A DNA stretch of 64,000 nt from Phycisphaeraceae bacterium. Lineage in GTDB: Bacteria > Planctomycetota > Phycisphaerae > Phycisphaerales > Phycisphaeraceae. The stretch is taken from positions 36,221 through 100,220 of the forward strand of contig JADZCD010000011.1 of the NCBI GenBank assembly GCA_020851735.1. Reading direction: 5' to 3'. Below are positions 51,777 to 60,153 of the stretch, one piece after another. The notes beneath the pieces are model-generated. The model was not told the DNA's origin. It did not search any database and was given only the letters and a program-made list of their open reading frames with translations. Each line of letters begins with the position of its first letter. Within the stretch, counting starts at the first letter, position 1. The translations under genes and the position numbers were made by a program.

Positions 51777-52550
51777 ATGATTCAGACGCTGAAAGAAAAA
51801 TATTGGCAATGGCTGCGCCGACGGCAGCGGCGGCAGTACGTCATCACGCCTCACCCGTGGATGGACGCTATCGCCATAAATCTGCCCGTCCAGAACAGGC
51901 CGTGGGTTTACGTGGACGGCGGCGCTCATCACGGACACTTCGCCCAAGAGATGGCCCAGCGCTTCAAGACGCTGGAAATCCATGCTTTTGAGCCGGTGCC
52001 CGATTCCTATGCTCACTTAACCCAGACGCTGCAAGGACTGCCCGCTAAGACGTATCCGCTGGCTCTGGCGGCGCAAAGCGGCAAGCAGACTATCCACGTC
52101 AATCAATCCTCGGTGACCTGCTCGCTTTTGAAAGCGAATGCCAACTCCAGCAAATACTACGGGCCACAGGCCTACCAGACACAGGCGCAAGTGGAGATTC
52201 AAACCACCAGCCTCGACGACTGGTTCGCGCAGGCAGGCCTGAAGACCGTGGACATTCTTAAGCTCGATTTGCAGGGCTACGAGCTGCAAGCCCTGCGGGG
52301 CGCCAAGAAGTTGCTGGGCTGCGGCGTGGCGTGCGTGTACGTGGAAGTCAATTTCACGCCGGCGTATGAAGGCTCCGCGCTGTTTTCCGACGTGGACCTG
52401 TTTATGCGCAGCCAGGGATATAAGCTTTTCAATCTTTACAACATCTGGACCTACGAGCAGGACTGGCAGATCGCCGGCGCCGACGCGCTCTTTATTCCCG
52501 ATCCCGCCGTCCACGCCATGGCGAAGACCCCCCATCATGCCGCAGCCTAA
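51777..52550 (+). CDS. FkbM-family methyltransferase (second)
   Basis: 257 aa from ATG 51777. SAM motif VYVDGGAHHGHFAQEMAQRF, then LEIHAFEPVPDSYAHL and VDILKLDLQGYELQALRGAK, the FkbM DLQGYE variant. A basic N-terminal 25 residues (RRRQRRQ) could contact a membrane or polyanionic substrate. It lies 34 nt after a glycosyltransferase gene and just before another one. Likely a sugar O-methyltransferase of the cluster. Confidence 0.88.
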   Translation: MIQTLKEKYWQWLRRRQRRQYVITPHPWMDAIAINLPVQNRPWVYVDGGAHHGHFAQEMAQRFKTLEIHAFEPVPDSYAHLTQTLQGLPAKTYPLALAAQSGKQTIHVNQSSVTCSLLKANANSSKYYGPQAYQTQAQVEIQTTSLDDWFAQAGLKTVDILKLDLQGYELQALRGAKKLLGCGVACVYVEVNFTPAYEGSALFSDVDLFMRSQGYKLFNLYNIWTYEQDWQIAGADALFIPDPAVHAMAKTPHHAAA

Positions 52551-52559
52551 GTGACGACC

Positions 52560-53408
52560 ATGAAAGACCCTCTGCCCATCTCGGCGATCGTGGTGGCCCG
52601 CAACGAGGCCCGGCATTTAGAGGCGTGCCTGAGCGCCTTGGTCGGGCAGGTGGATGAAATTCTCTTTGTGGACCTGCAATCCACCGACTCAAGCCTGGAG
52701 ATCGCACGCCGATTCACTCCGCACACCACGGTCCGCCAGCCGTGCCCGATTCCCGAACCGGTCTGGCTGGAAACCACACAGAAAGCCCGCAATTCGTGGC
52801 TTCTGCTGGTGGACCCCGACGAACACTATCCGCCGACTCTCTTTGACGACATTCGTCAGGCCTTGGCTGAACATCCCCAGGCTGCGGCCTTCCGCCTGCC
52901 CTGGCTGTTTCACTTTAAGGGTAAGCCTCTTCGCGGCACGATCTGGGGCAGTCCGCGTCTGGCGAAGATGTGCCTGCTCCACCGGCAGCGCTGCCAGATG
53001 AAGCCGATCCTGCACTGCTTTACCAATCCGTTGCCCGGCTACGAAACCATCATCCTGCCCCGCCGCGACGACAACGCGATCCGCCACTACTGGGCTGATT
53101 CCTACTGCTCGCTGCTGCACCGGCACCTGGCCCGCTACGCCTTCTGCGACGCCCGCCGGCTGCGCAGCGGGGGAACGCGCTTTGGCCTGGGTCTCCTGTT
53201 CGCCCAGCCTTGGCGGCAATTCATGCACAGCCTGCGCGATTTTGACGGCTGGCGCATGGGGCTGCGGGGGTTGCTGCTCTCGGCGATCTTCGGGCTGCAT
53301 CACGTGGCGGTGGCGATTTACATTCTGGGCTACCAACTGCGCGGCCACGCGACGCCAACCCAAAACCAGACACAGCCTGCGGAACCAGCCCAGAGGAGGG
53401 CGGCATGA
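52560..53408 (+). CDS. Family 2 glycosyltransferase (WaaE/KdtX-like)
   Basis: 282 aa from ATG 52560 (a GTG at 52551 is also in frame). It has PISAIVVARNEARHLEACLS, DEILFVDLQSTDSSLEIARR and LLLVDPDEHYPPTLFDDIRQ, typical of the WaaE/KdtX-type GT2 branch. A hydrophobic C-terminal helix (LLLSAIFGLHHVAVAIYILG) suggests membrane association. The stop overlaps the next ATG by four bases. Confidence 0.85.
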   Translation: MKDPLPISAIVVARNEARHLEACLSALVGQVDEILFVDLQSTDSSLEIARRFTPHTTVRQPCPIPEPVWLETTQKARNSWLLLVDPDEHYPPTLFDDIRQALAEHPQAAAFRLPWLFHFKGKPLRGTIWGSPRLAKMCLLHRQRCQMKPILHCFTNPLPGYETIILPRRDDNAIRHYWADSYCSLLHRHLARYAFCDARRLRSGGTRFGLGLLFAQPWRQFMHSLRDFDGWRMGLRGLLLSAIFGLHHVAVAIYILGYQLRGHATPTQNQTQPAEPAQRRAA

Positions 53409-54274
53409 GCAATCTCCCGAGCATCACCATCGTCACGCCCAGCTACAACCAGGCAGCCTTCCTGGAAGAAACCATCCGCAGCGTGCTGGACCAAGGCTAT
53501 CCCAATCTCCAATACGGCATCGTGGACGGCGCCTCCAAGGATGGCTCCGTGGAGATCATCGAGAAATATCGCACGCGGCTGGATTTTGCCATCAGCGAAC
53601 GTGACCGCGGGCAGGTCGACGCCCTTAACAAGGGCCTGCGCCAAGCCACGGGCGACATCTTCGGGTTCATCAATTCCGACGACACGCTCCTGCCCGGCAG
53701 CTTGGCGACCGTGGGGCGATATTTTGCCGAACATTCCGAATGCGTCTGGGTGATGGGCCATTGCGTGGCCATTGATCAGGACGGCCACCGCCTGCGCCAC
53801 GTGCCGGCCTATCCGATTGAGGATCTGGCCCACGCGTTGTTGCGCGATCGGCCCTTCTGCACGCCGCAGCCGAGCATTTTCTTTAGGCGCTCGTTAATCG
53901 AAAAACATGGCCTGTTTTCCGAGGAATTGGAGTACTGCTTTGACTTTGAAATGTGGTGCCGCTGGCTGGCCCAGGGCCTGCGCCCGCACATTATCGACAG
54001 CGACCTGGCCACTTATCGCCTGCACCAGCAGAGTAAGACCGTGGCTCTGCGTCATCGCCAGCTTTGGGATCACATTCTTATTGAAAGAAAATACGGCCAA
54101 CTCTTGCCTTGGCGGCAGCGGCTGACTTTACAGGGTTGGATCGGGTACCGCATGCGCACGCACGCGGCGTTGACGGCCGGAAGCGGCTTGTGGAGTCAAG
54201 TCGCCCGCCGACCGTGGTGGCTGGCGTCGCAGCGCATCCGCGCCGCACTCTGGCAGCAACTCAAAGCCGCATAA
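53405..54274 (+). CDS. Family 2 glycosyltransferase
   Basis: 289 aa, ATGA overlap with the preceding gene. GT2 motifs: SITIVTPSYNQAAFLEETIR, GIVDGASKDGSVEIIEKY and GDIFGFINSDDTLLPGSLAT (SDD metal site). This form is typical of colanic/capsule glycosyltransferases. It is the last plus-strand gene before the divergent FkbM gene. Confidence 0.9.
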   Translation: MSNLPSITIVTPSYNQAAFLEETIRSVLDQGYPNLQYGIVDGASKDGSVEIIEKYRTRLDFAISERDRGQVDALNKGLRQATGDIFGFINSDDTLLPGSLATVGRYFAEHSECVWVMGHCVAIDQDGHRLRHVPAYPIEDLAHALLRDRPFCTPQPSIFFRRSLIEKHGLFSEELEYCFDFEMWCRWLAQGLRPHIIDSDLATYRLHQQSKTVALRHRQLWDHILIERKYGQLLPWRQRLTLQGWIGYRMRTHAALTAGSGLWSQVARRPWWLASQRIRAALWQQLKAA

Positions 54275-54296
54275 GCAGCAATCGAATGCGAATTTA

Positions 54297-54483
54297 CCAC
54301 AGAGAGCACGGAGAACACGGTGATAAACCAAGGTTAATCTCTTGATTCCCGTGTCTTATCCCTGTGATCTCAGGGTGCTCAGCGGTAAAGTATTCTTGAT
54401 TTCCCCCACGGAGTAAGGAGTTCAAACCTCAACATAGGAAGTCACGGCTCATCTCCGTGATCTCGGTGATCTCCGTGGTAAAC
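54297..54483. repeat. CACGGAGA-type 9-nt repeats in inverted arrangement
   Basis: The plus strand reads TTACCACAGAGAGCACGGAG at about 54296-54315, and the complementary arrangement (CTCCGTGATCTCGGTGATCT, then CCGTGGTAAA) lies at 54455-54483. The units ACCACRGAG, RNCACGGAG and AACACGG repeat every 9 nt. The two blocks face each other and flank a CTCAGGGTGCTCAGC segment. This word is common as a dispersed repeat in environmental genomes. The interval has no gene. Confidence 0.6.
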
Positions 54484-54527
54484 GTATCTTGAATTTTCCG
54501 CGTTAATCGTCGCGAAAGACTGAAGTT

Positions 54528-55319
54528 TCACGCCGCGGCCGGCAGACTGGACGCCGGGGCCAGATCCTTGCGCACCGCCAGGAAGGGGAAGCAGCGGCGG
54601 TCCCAGCGCTTCTGCACGCCCACCACGTGCGTCTGCGTCAGCCACTGGCAGACTTCCCAATCGCCTTTGCCATGCAATTCACCGATGTACGCCTGGGCAT
54701 TGCGGCGGACGGCGTCAGGAACGCCCTTAAGAATGGGCAACTCCGCGCCTTCGGTGTCCAGCTTGAACACGTCCACGTGCTCGACCTCCAGCGTCTGCAT
54801 GGCCGCGGCCGCGGTGACAACCGGCAAGTGCAATACGCGGTTGGGGTCGTCGCCGATGCCGCAGAACGTCCCGCCTCCGAAGCTCTGCGGATTGTCCGAC
54901 ATGTGGTATTCAAAGCTGCCCTGGGCATCAAACAGTCCCGCGGGCACCACCACGATGCGCGACCCAAAGGGCGCCACATTCCGCCGCAGCAGCTGCAGAT
55001 TGTCCGGCAAGGGCTCAAAGCAATAAATCTGAGCTTCCGGATAGACGCAGGCGAAGTACAAGGCCGCGATGCCGATGTTGGCGCCCACGTCGAAAATCAC
55101 CCGCGGCTTGATGGAATCAGGCAGGCGGTACATCCCTTCACGGTGCAGGATTTCTCCCAGCAGGTGCTCATCGGTGGTGCCGGGGCGCAGAACGATCTCC
55201 AGCGTTCGGCCGCCAAACCGCACGCGCCGACAGATGAATGGTTCCCCCGCCTTGGACGTGGAACCAAAGGAAGAAGTCAGCCGCGCGCGCAGGTGCTCAG
55301 CAATTGAGGCTAGGTTCAT
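54528..55319 (-). CDS. FkbM-family methyltransferase (third, on the opposite strand)
   Basis: 263 aa. SAM loop VIFDVGANIGIAALYFACVY, then IYCFEPLPDNLQLLRRNV, VDVFKLDTEGAELPILKGVP. Same family as the genes at 46619 and 51777 but not a recent copy of either. It is the only gene of the cluster on the minus strand, with repeat-rich gaps on both sides, so it may have been inserted later. Its own promoter would lie in 55320-55400, where the 41-bp element is found. Confidence 0.88.
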   Translation of the reverse strand: MNLASIAEHLRARLTSSFGSTSKAGEPFICRRVRFGGRTLEIVLRPGTTDEHLLGEILHREGMYRLPDSIKPRVIFDVGANIGIAALYFACVYPEAQIYCFEPLPDNLQLLRRNVAPFGSRIVVVPAGLFDAQGSFEYHMSDNPQSFGGGTFCGIGDDPNRVLHLPVVTAAAAMQTLEVEHVDVFKLDTEGAELPILKGVPDAVRRNAQAYIGELHGKGDWEVCQWLTQTHVVGVQKRWDRRCFPFLAVRKDLAPASSLPAAA

Positions 55320-55348
55320 GGTGACTCCGAAGCTGTGCCGAACAGGTG

Positions 55349-55389
55349 GATGAGGGAGATAGGGTCTGTATCGGTTATAGCGATTGGGC
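55349..55389 (+). promoter_or_regulatory. 41-bp cluster element, copy B
   Basis: Shares 33 of 41 positions with 40575-40615 (see that entry). It sits 30 nt upstream of the FkbM gene on the minus strand and 200 nt upstream of the plus-strand glycosyltransferase. On the minus strand it contains TATAAC, a possible -10 box, which copy A lacks. Confidence 0.45.
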
Positions 55390-55412
55390 GGATTAGCCCC
55401 CTCCTGCCCGGG

Positions 55413-55464
55413 CCGGTCATTTTTCGGACCCCGGATAACGCCGTCATTTTCGGTCCAAATAACC
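55413..55464. repeat. Imperfect tandem repeat CCGGTCATTTTTCGGACC
   Basis: CCGGTCATTTTTCGGACCCC then GGATAACG (55413-55440), followed directly by CCGTCATTTTCGGTCCAAAT then AACC (55441-55464). A weaker third unit (GATTTTCCGTCCATAGC) lies at 55484-55500. The first unit is itself partly palindromic (GGTC...GACC). No gene. Confidence 0.5.
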
Positions 55465-55588
55465 CTGTCGTTAGTCTGGGGAAGATTTTCCGTCCATAGC
55501 GTCTGCGGGGTTAATCCGTCCGGTCGGCCAGTCGATGAAATCCTTGTCAGAACCAGGGGTCAGTTACAGGGAAACCGCGGAAACGACC

Positions 55589-56731
55589 ATGCGCATAGCT
55601 CTGGACGCCCGCACGATTTACCGACCGACTCGTCGCGGCATCGGCCGCAGCCTGGTGTCACTCTATCAAGAGTTATCGCGCGTCCGCCCGGACTGGTCGT
55701 TCGTTCTGTTTCATCGCGGGCAAGGAGCTGGCCCAGCGGATTGGCCCACGGCCGGCATGGAAGAACGACTGATCGAGATGCCCGGCGATCGCTTCGACGC
55801 CTGGGAAAAGTGGCGCCTGCCTCTGGCCGCCTGGCGCGCGGGAGCGGATGTGCTGCACTGCCCAGGGAACTCCTGCCCAGGTTGGCTGCCCGTGCCCACG
55901 GTGGTCACGGTCCACGATCTGATCCCCATGGACAGTCCGGAGCTGGCAGCCAATACCGAGCGGGAGCGATTCATCCAGGGCGTGCAGACCGCCTGCAGGA
56001 AAGCGCGGTCGATCATCTGTCCCTCCGCCTATACGCGGGAACGCTTGCGAGCGGAGTTTGGGCCTTATGAATCGAACATCGAAGTGATCCCCTGGGGCGC
56101 TCCGCCGGAACCACAAGTGACGGAAAGCCAAATCGCCCAGGTGCGGTCGCGCTACGGCATGGATCGCCCGTTCGCCCTGCACTTTGGCGCCCTGGCGCCC
56201 CGGAAGAACACCGCCAAAGTATTGCAGGCCTGGGCCATGCTTGCGCCGGCGCTGCGGGCAAGCCGGTTGCTGTTGATCGTGGGCGTGGACGAATCCGCCC
56301 GTCAAGAAATGCGGCAGCAGGCGGAAGCTCTGGAAATCTCCGCCAGCGTGCGCATCGAAGGATTCGCCGCGGAAGGCGACGTGCCGCTGTTGCTCAAAGC
56401 CTCGCAAATGCTGATCTACCCCAGCCTTTCGGAGGGCTTCGGCCTGCCGATCCTGGAAGCGTGGGCGGCCGGCACCGCGGTGCTCAGCAGTGACCGCACC
56501 AGTCTGCCGGAAGTGGTCGGGCAAGCCGGCTGGCTGGTGGACCCCACCGAAGCGAAAACCATCGCCGCCGGCATGCAGAGGATCCTGGCCGACGCGGATC
56601 TGCGGCAGGCGCTGGTCCAGGCGGGCCAGAAGCGCTTAACGAACTATTCCTGGCCAACGGCGGCTGCGCAGTTCGCCCGGGTGCTTGAGGACGCTGCAAG
56701 TCAACACCATCAGCCGCGTCTGGCGGCTTAA
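55589..56731 (+). CDS. Family 4 glycosyltransferase
   Basis: 380 aa from ATG 55589; the frame extends to 55535 without a better site. MRIALDARTIYRPTRRGIGR, then VLHCPGNSCPGWLPVPTVVT and VHDLIPMDSP, then FALHFGALAPRKNTAKVLQA and YPSLSEGFGLPILEAWAAGT (E-x7-E) make a standard GT4 mannosyltransferase-like enzyme. It probably contributes another residue to the chain. Confidence 0.92.
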   Translation: MRIALDARTIYRPTRRGIGRSLVSLYQELSRVRPDWSFVLFHRGQGAGPADWPTAGMEERLIEMPGDRFDAWEKWRLPLAAWRAGADVLHCPGNSCPGWLPVPTVVTVHDLIPMDSPELAANTERERFIQGVQTACRKARSIICPSAYTRERLRAEFGPYESNIEVIPWGAPPEPQVTESQIAQVRSRYGMDRPFALHFGALAPRKNTAKVLQAWAMLAPALRASRLLLIVGVDESARQEMRQQAEALEISASVRIEGFAAEGDVPLLLKASQMLIYPSLSEGFGLPILEAWAAGTAVLSSDRTSLPEVVGQAGWLVDPTEAKTIAAGMQRILADADLRQALVQAGQKRLTNYSWPTAAAQFARVLEDAASQHHQPRLAA

Positions 56732-56750
56732 TTGTTTTTTAAGGATGAGG

Positions 56751-58040
56751 ATGGCTACGGACCATCGTGACATATTGATCCTAAGCGACCGGCAGTTGTG
56801 GCCTCTGGACCAGGGGGCTCGCCTGCGCGGTTATCACATGGCCACGACCCTGCAAAGCCAGGGCTGGCGCGTGGGCATCAGCTCGTGGCGGCAGGCGGAA
56901 GTCGACGAGCCTGACGAGCTGGCTCAATTGATGACGCCTTGGCCGCAGGGCGCTGAAAACGAACAACATCACGCCTTGCAGGCCTGGAGCGGCCTAGGGG
57001 GCGGAGTGCGCAAGAAGTTAGGCGACTTCCTCGGTCCGGATCTGCCGACGATCGCCGGAGCGCTCGCCCTGGTCAGACAATATCAGCCCAAGGTGGTCAT
57101 CGGCTTAGGCCCGCACGCGCCGGTGCTTCTCTCGGCTATTCCCTCATCCTTCGGTGTCCGGCGCATCTGGTACGCCGCTGACGAGCTGGTCAATTTCCAC
57201 GTCTCCTGTCTGCGGCGGGAGTCGCCTAGGCTGTGGCCGCAACGTCTGGTCAAGCTTGGTCAACACGCGGCCATGGAGCGGCTGTTCCTGCCGCTGCTCG
57301 ACGGCGCCATCGGCGTCAGTCCGCGCGACGCGCTGCTGCTGCGCCAGGTGGCGGGCGCGCGGCGGGCGGTGTGCATCCGCAACGGCGTGGACTTAGGGCA
57401 TTTTAAGCCTTGCCCGCAGGAGCCCGACGATTGCAGCCTGGTGTTCTGGGGACGCATGGACTTTGAGCCCAACATCGACGCCATGCTCTGGTTCACCCAG
57501 CACGTCTGGCCGGGCGTGCGCGGCCGAAGACCGGGCTCCAAACTGCGCATCATCGGGAAAAAGCCCACGCCGCCGATCCTCGCGCTCGCGCAGCAGCCCG
57601 GCATCGAGGTGTTGGGCGAAGTGGAAGATCTGCGCCCCTACGCCTGGTCCGCCAGCGCGGTGATCGCCCCCATGCGCTGCGGCGGCGGGATCAAGAACAA
57701 ACTCCTGGAAGCCGCCGCGATGGCCCGGCCGATCCTCGCGTCGCCTTTGGCGGTGCGCGGGCTGGAGCTGCCGGCCGGCCCGCCGACCATGTTGATCTGC
57801 CGCAAGGAAACACAGTGGCTTGAGAACATCGCCAGACTCTTTTCCAGCCCCAGCCTGCAACGGGACCTTGGCCAACGGGCCCGCGCCTGGGTGGCCCACA
57901 TGCACAACTGGGATCACGCGGCCGCGAATTTGATGGCCTGGATTAAGGAAATGGATTCATCGTCGGCCGAGCGGATTCTGTTTAAAAAAGCCCCCGGCCT
58001 ATCCGCCCTGGCCGAAGCCGATGGAAAGGAAGCAGCCTGA
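56751..58040 (+). CDS. Glycosyltransferase (PEP-CTERM/EpsH1-associated sugar transferase type)
   Basis: 429 aa from ATG 56751, with AAGGATGAGG just upstream (ATG 56745 also possible). ILILSDRQLWPLDQGARLRG is the N-terminal motif. FWGRMDFEPNIDAMLWFTQH, PGIEVLGEVEDLRPY and PMRCGGGIKNKLLEAAAMAR are typical of the stp1/TIGR03087-like transferases found with exosortase-linked exopolysaccharide loci. That fits with PEP-CTERM proteins being encoded in this window, although no exosortase gene is seen. The stop overlaps the next ATG by one base. Confidence 0.85.
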   Translation: MATDHRDILILSDRQLWPLDQGARLRGYHMATTLQSQGWRVGISSWRQAEVDEPDELAQLMTPWPQGAENEQHHALQAWSGLGGGVRKKLGDFLGPDLPTIAGALALVRQYQPKVVIGLGPHAPVLLSAIPSSFGVRRIWYAADELVNFHVSCLRRESPRLWPQRLVKLGQHAAMERLFLPLLDGAIGVSPRDALLLRQVAGARRAVCIRNGVDLGHFKPCPQEPDDCSLVFWGRMDFEPNIDAMLWFTQHVWPGVRGRRPGSKLRIIGKKPTPPILALAQQPGIEVLGEVEDLRPYAWSASAVIAPMRCGGGIKNKLLEAAAMARPILASPLAVRGLELPAGPPTMLICRKETQWLENIARLFSSPSLQRDLGQRARAWVAHMHNWDHAAANLMAWIKEMDSSSAERILFKKAPGLSALAEADGKEAA

Positions 58041-59443
58041 TGCTAAACCCAATCAACCAGAACCAGCCTGCGACCGGGTTGCTCGGCAACGCGGCGGTGC
58101 TTGGCTTAGGCTACGTCGGCGCGGTCACCGCAGCCATGCTCGCCAAACAAGGCTGGCGGGTGTGGGGCGTGGAAGCCAATCCCTGGAAGCTTGCCGAATA
58201 CCAGGCGGGACGTTGCCCGATCCGCGAACCGGGCTTGGAAGAAGAGTTGGCCAAAGCGACAACCCTCGGTCAATTCCTGGTCACCGCGGACCTGGCCCGG
58301 GCGGTGGCGGCCTCGGAACTGGTTCTGATCGCCGTGGGCACGCCCAATCTGCCGATGAGCGCCGCAGGCGGGGCCGGCGGCGTGGATCTATCCGCCATTG
58401 ACAGTATCACCGCGGAATTGGCTGGGGCGCTGGCCCGGGATCAGAACTCGCGCGTGGTCATGGTGCGCAGCACCGTCCCGCCGGGCACCACCGCCGAGCG
58501 CATCGCACCCCTGCTGAAAACAGCCAACTCCCATACCAGCGTTTGCCATCATCCGGAATTCCTGCGCGAAGGCTCCGCCCTTCGCGATTGGCAGGCGCCG
58601 GCATTGATTGTCAGCGGCTGCGCCGGCGCGGATCGGCCCGCGGTGGACCGCATGCTCGATCGCATCTACCAAGGCATCTCCGAACCGCGCCTCGCCCTGG
58701 GCCTGGCTGAAAGCGAATTGATGAAATACGCCTGCAACGTATTTCACGCCCTTAAGGTGGATTTCGCCAATGAGATCGGCTCCCTGGCCCAGCGCTGCGG
58801 AGCGGATCCGCAGGCCGTGATGAATGCCTTTTGCCAGGATCGCCGGCTGAACATTTCCCCCACGTACCTAAAGCCCGGCGCAGCCTTCGGCGGATCCTGC
58901 CTGCCCAAGGACACCGCCGCCATGCTGGCGCTGGCTCGGCAGATCGGCATCGAACTGCCCCTGATCAGCGCCATCCTGCCCAGCAATCAGGCCCACCTCG
59001 AACGCCAGACGCAGGTCATCCTCGCCCACGGAAAACGCCCGACCCTGCTCCTGGGACTGAGCTTTAAGAGCGACAGTGACGATCTGCGCGGCAGCCCGCT
59101 GGTGATTCTCGCCCGCCGTCTGCTCCAGGAACAGATACCCCTGACTATTTACGACCCGGATCTGGACCCCAGGCAACTGGTCGGCGCCAACGCCCGGCAG
59201 ATTCAACGTGACCTGCCCCAAGTCGAGCTCCTGCTGCGGCCCGACCTGGAAGCAGCCATCGCCGCGGCGGAACTGGTCATCCTGGGCAAATCCATCCGCG
59301 GGCTGCAGCCAGCCATGCTCCAAGGCAAACAGGTGGTCGATCTGACCCGCCTGTCCACCTTGGATGCCAATATCTCCGTCCAAACAACCCCACCGCGAGT
59401 TATCGAACCTTCCGCCGACCTGCCCCAGGCACGGGCTGCCTAG
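58040..59443 (+). CDS. UDP-glucose/GDP-mannose 6-dehydrogenase family protein
   Basis: 467 aa. NAD-binding VLGLGYVGAVTAAMLAKQG (20-38), then VRSTVPPGTT and HHPEFLREGSALRDW. Catalytic Cys287 is in AAFGGSCLPKDTAAMLAL and the conserved lysine is near 229 (ESELMKYACNVFHALKV). It oxidises a nucleotide hexose to the uronate. The form YLKPGAAFGGSCLPKD is closest to the GDP-mannose (AlgD) branch, which would supply GDP-mannuronate, but UDP-glucose cannot be excluded. It provides acidic sugars to the cluster. Confidence 0.88.
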   Translation: MLNPINQNQPATGLLGNAAVLGLGYVGAVTAAMLAKQGWRVWGVEANPWKLAEYQAGRCPIREPGLEEELAKATTLGQFLVTADLARAVAASELVLIAVGTPNLPMSAAGGAGGVDLSAIDSITAELAGALARDQNSRVVMVRSTVPPGTTAERIAPLLKTANSHTSVCHHPEFLREGSALRDWQAPALIVSGCAGADRPAVDRMLDRIYQGISEPRLALGLAESELMKYACNVFHALKVDFANEIGSLAQRCGADPQAVMNAFCQDRRLNISPTYLKPGAAFGGSCLPKDTAAMLALARQIGIELPLISAILPSNQAHLERQTQVILAHGKRPTLLLGLSFKSDSDDLRGSPLVILARRLLQEQIPLTIYDPDLDPRQLVGANARQIQRDLPQVELLLRPDLEAAIAAAELVILGKSIRGLQPAMLQGKQVVDLTRLSTLDANISVQTTPPRVIEPSADLPQARAA

Positions 59444-59557
59444 GACGATTTGGCTCGCGGACGAACCCAAACCCAAATCAGGCTCGACGATCGGCCGACC
59501 TTAGATCTAGGGGAAATAGCGCCCGCCGACGCACCGGGAACTGTAAAGGAGCTGGAA

Positions 59558-60115
59558 ATGGCCTGGACCACCATGCACTTCGCGTTGGGGATGAGCTGCA
59601 CGGGCGCCGTCATGGGCGGAGCCTGCCTGGCCTTGGGACGCGGGTGGAAATGGATTCCCGCCGTGATGACCCTAGGCGGCTGCTGGGCGCTCATACCCGA
59701 CATGCCCGGCAGCATCCGCGAGCAGTTGGGCAGCCTGCCCTTGGCCGGCACCTTAGGCAGCCTCACGCTGGAGCATTTTCTCCACTCGATCGGCGATTTG
59801 TTTTTCTTCCACAAGGCCCTGGACGCACAACCTAACGAATGGGCCCTGCATGGCCTGGCCATCATCCTGATTCTTTACAACATCAGTCTGGCCGGATTCA
59901 TGTTCCAGGATCGAAAACTCCACCAACACCCAGCCCTCCGCGCCTGGCGAGCTCATCATCGTCACCTGCCTGCGGAAGACGATTCGCCGTCTGCCCATCG
60001 CACTGCTTTGCCGCGTGTGGAAGACCTGATCCCCCCGCCTAAGTCCATGCCCAAATCCACGCCAAAACCAACTCCGCGCGCTCAGGCTCGACCGCTGCCG
60101 CACCGCGCCGGTTAA
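59558..60115 (+). CDS. Membrane protein of unknown function
   Basis: 185 aa from ATG 59558 (AAAGGAG 6 nt upstream). Three or four hydrophobic segments, including MHFALGMSCTGAVMGGACLA, MTLGGCWALIPDMPG and LHGLAIILILYNISLAGFMF. The pattern MHFALGM...GG...PDMP recalls the first helices of YdjM/DUF457-type membrane metallohydrolases, but later histidines are not obviously conserved. The C-terminal 60 residues are His-, Pro- and Lys-rich and cytoplasmic. It ends the cluster and converges with the PEP-CTERM gene 38 nt away. Confidence 0.6.
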   Translation: MAWTTMHFALGMSCTGAVMGGACLALGRGWKWIPAVMTLGGCWALIPDMPGSIREQLGSLPLAGTLGSLTLEHFLHSIGDLFFFHKALDAQPNEWALHGLAIILILYNISLAGFMFQDRKLHQHPALRAWRAHHRHLPAEDDSPSAHRTALPRVEDLIPPPKSMPKSTPKPTPRAQARPLPHRAG

Positions 60116-60153
60116 GCTCACAACGTTAGGCCCACAACCTCACCCGTCAGGCT

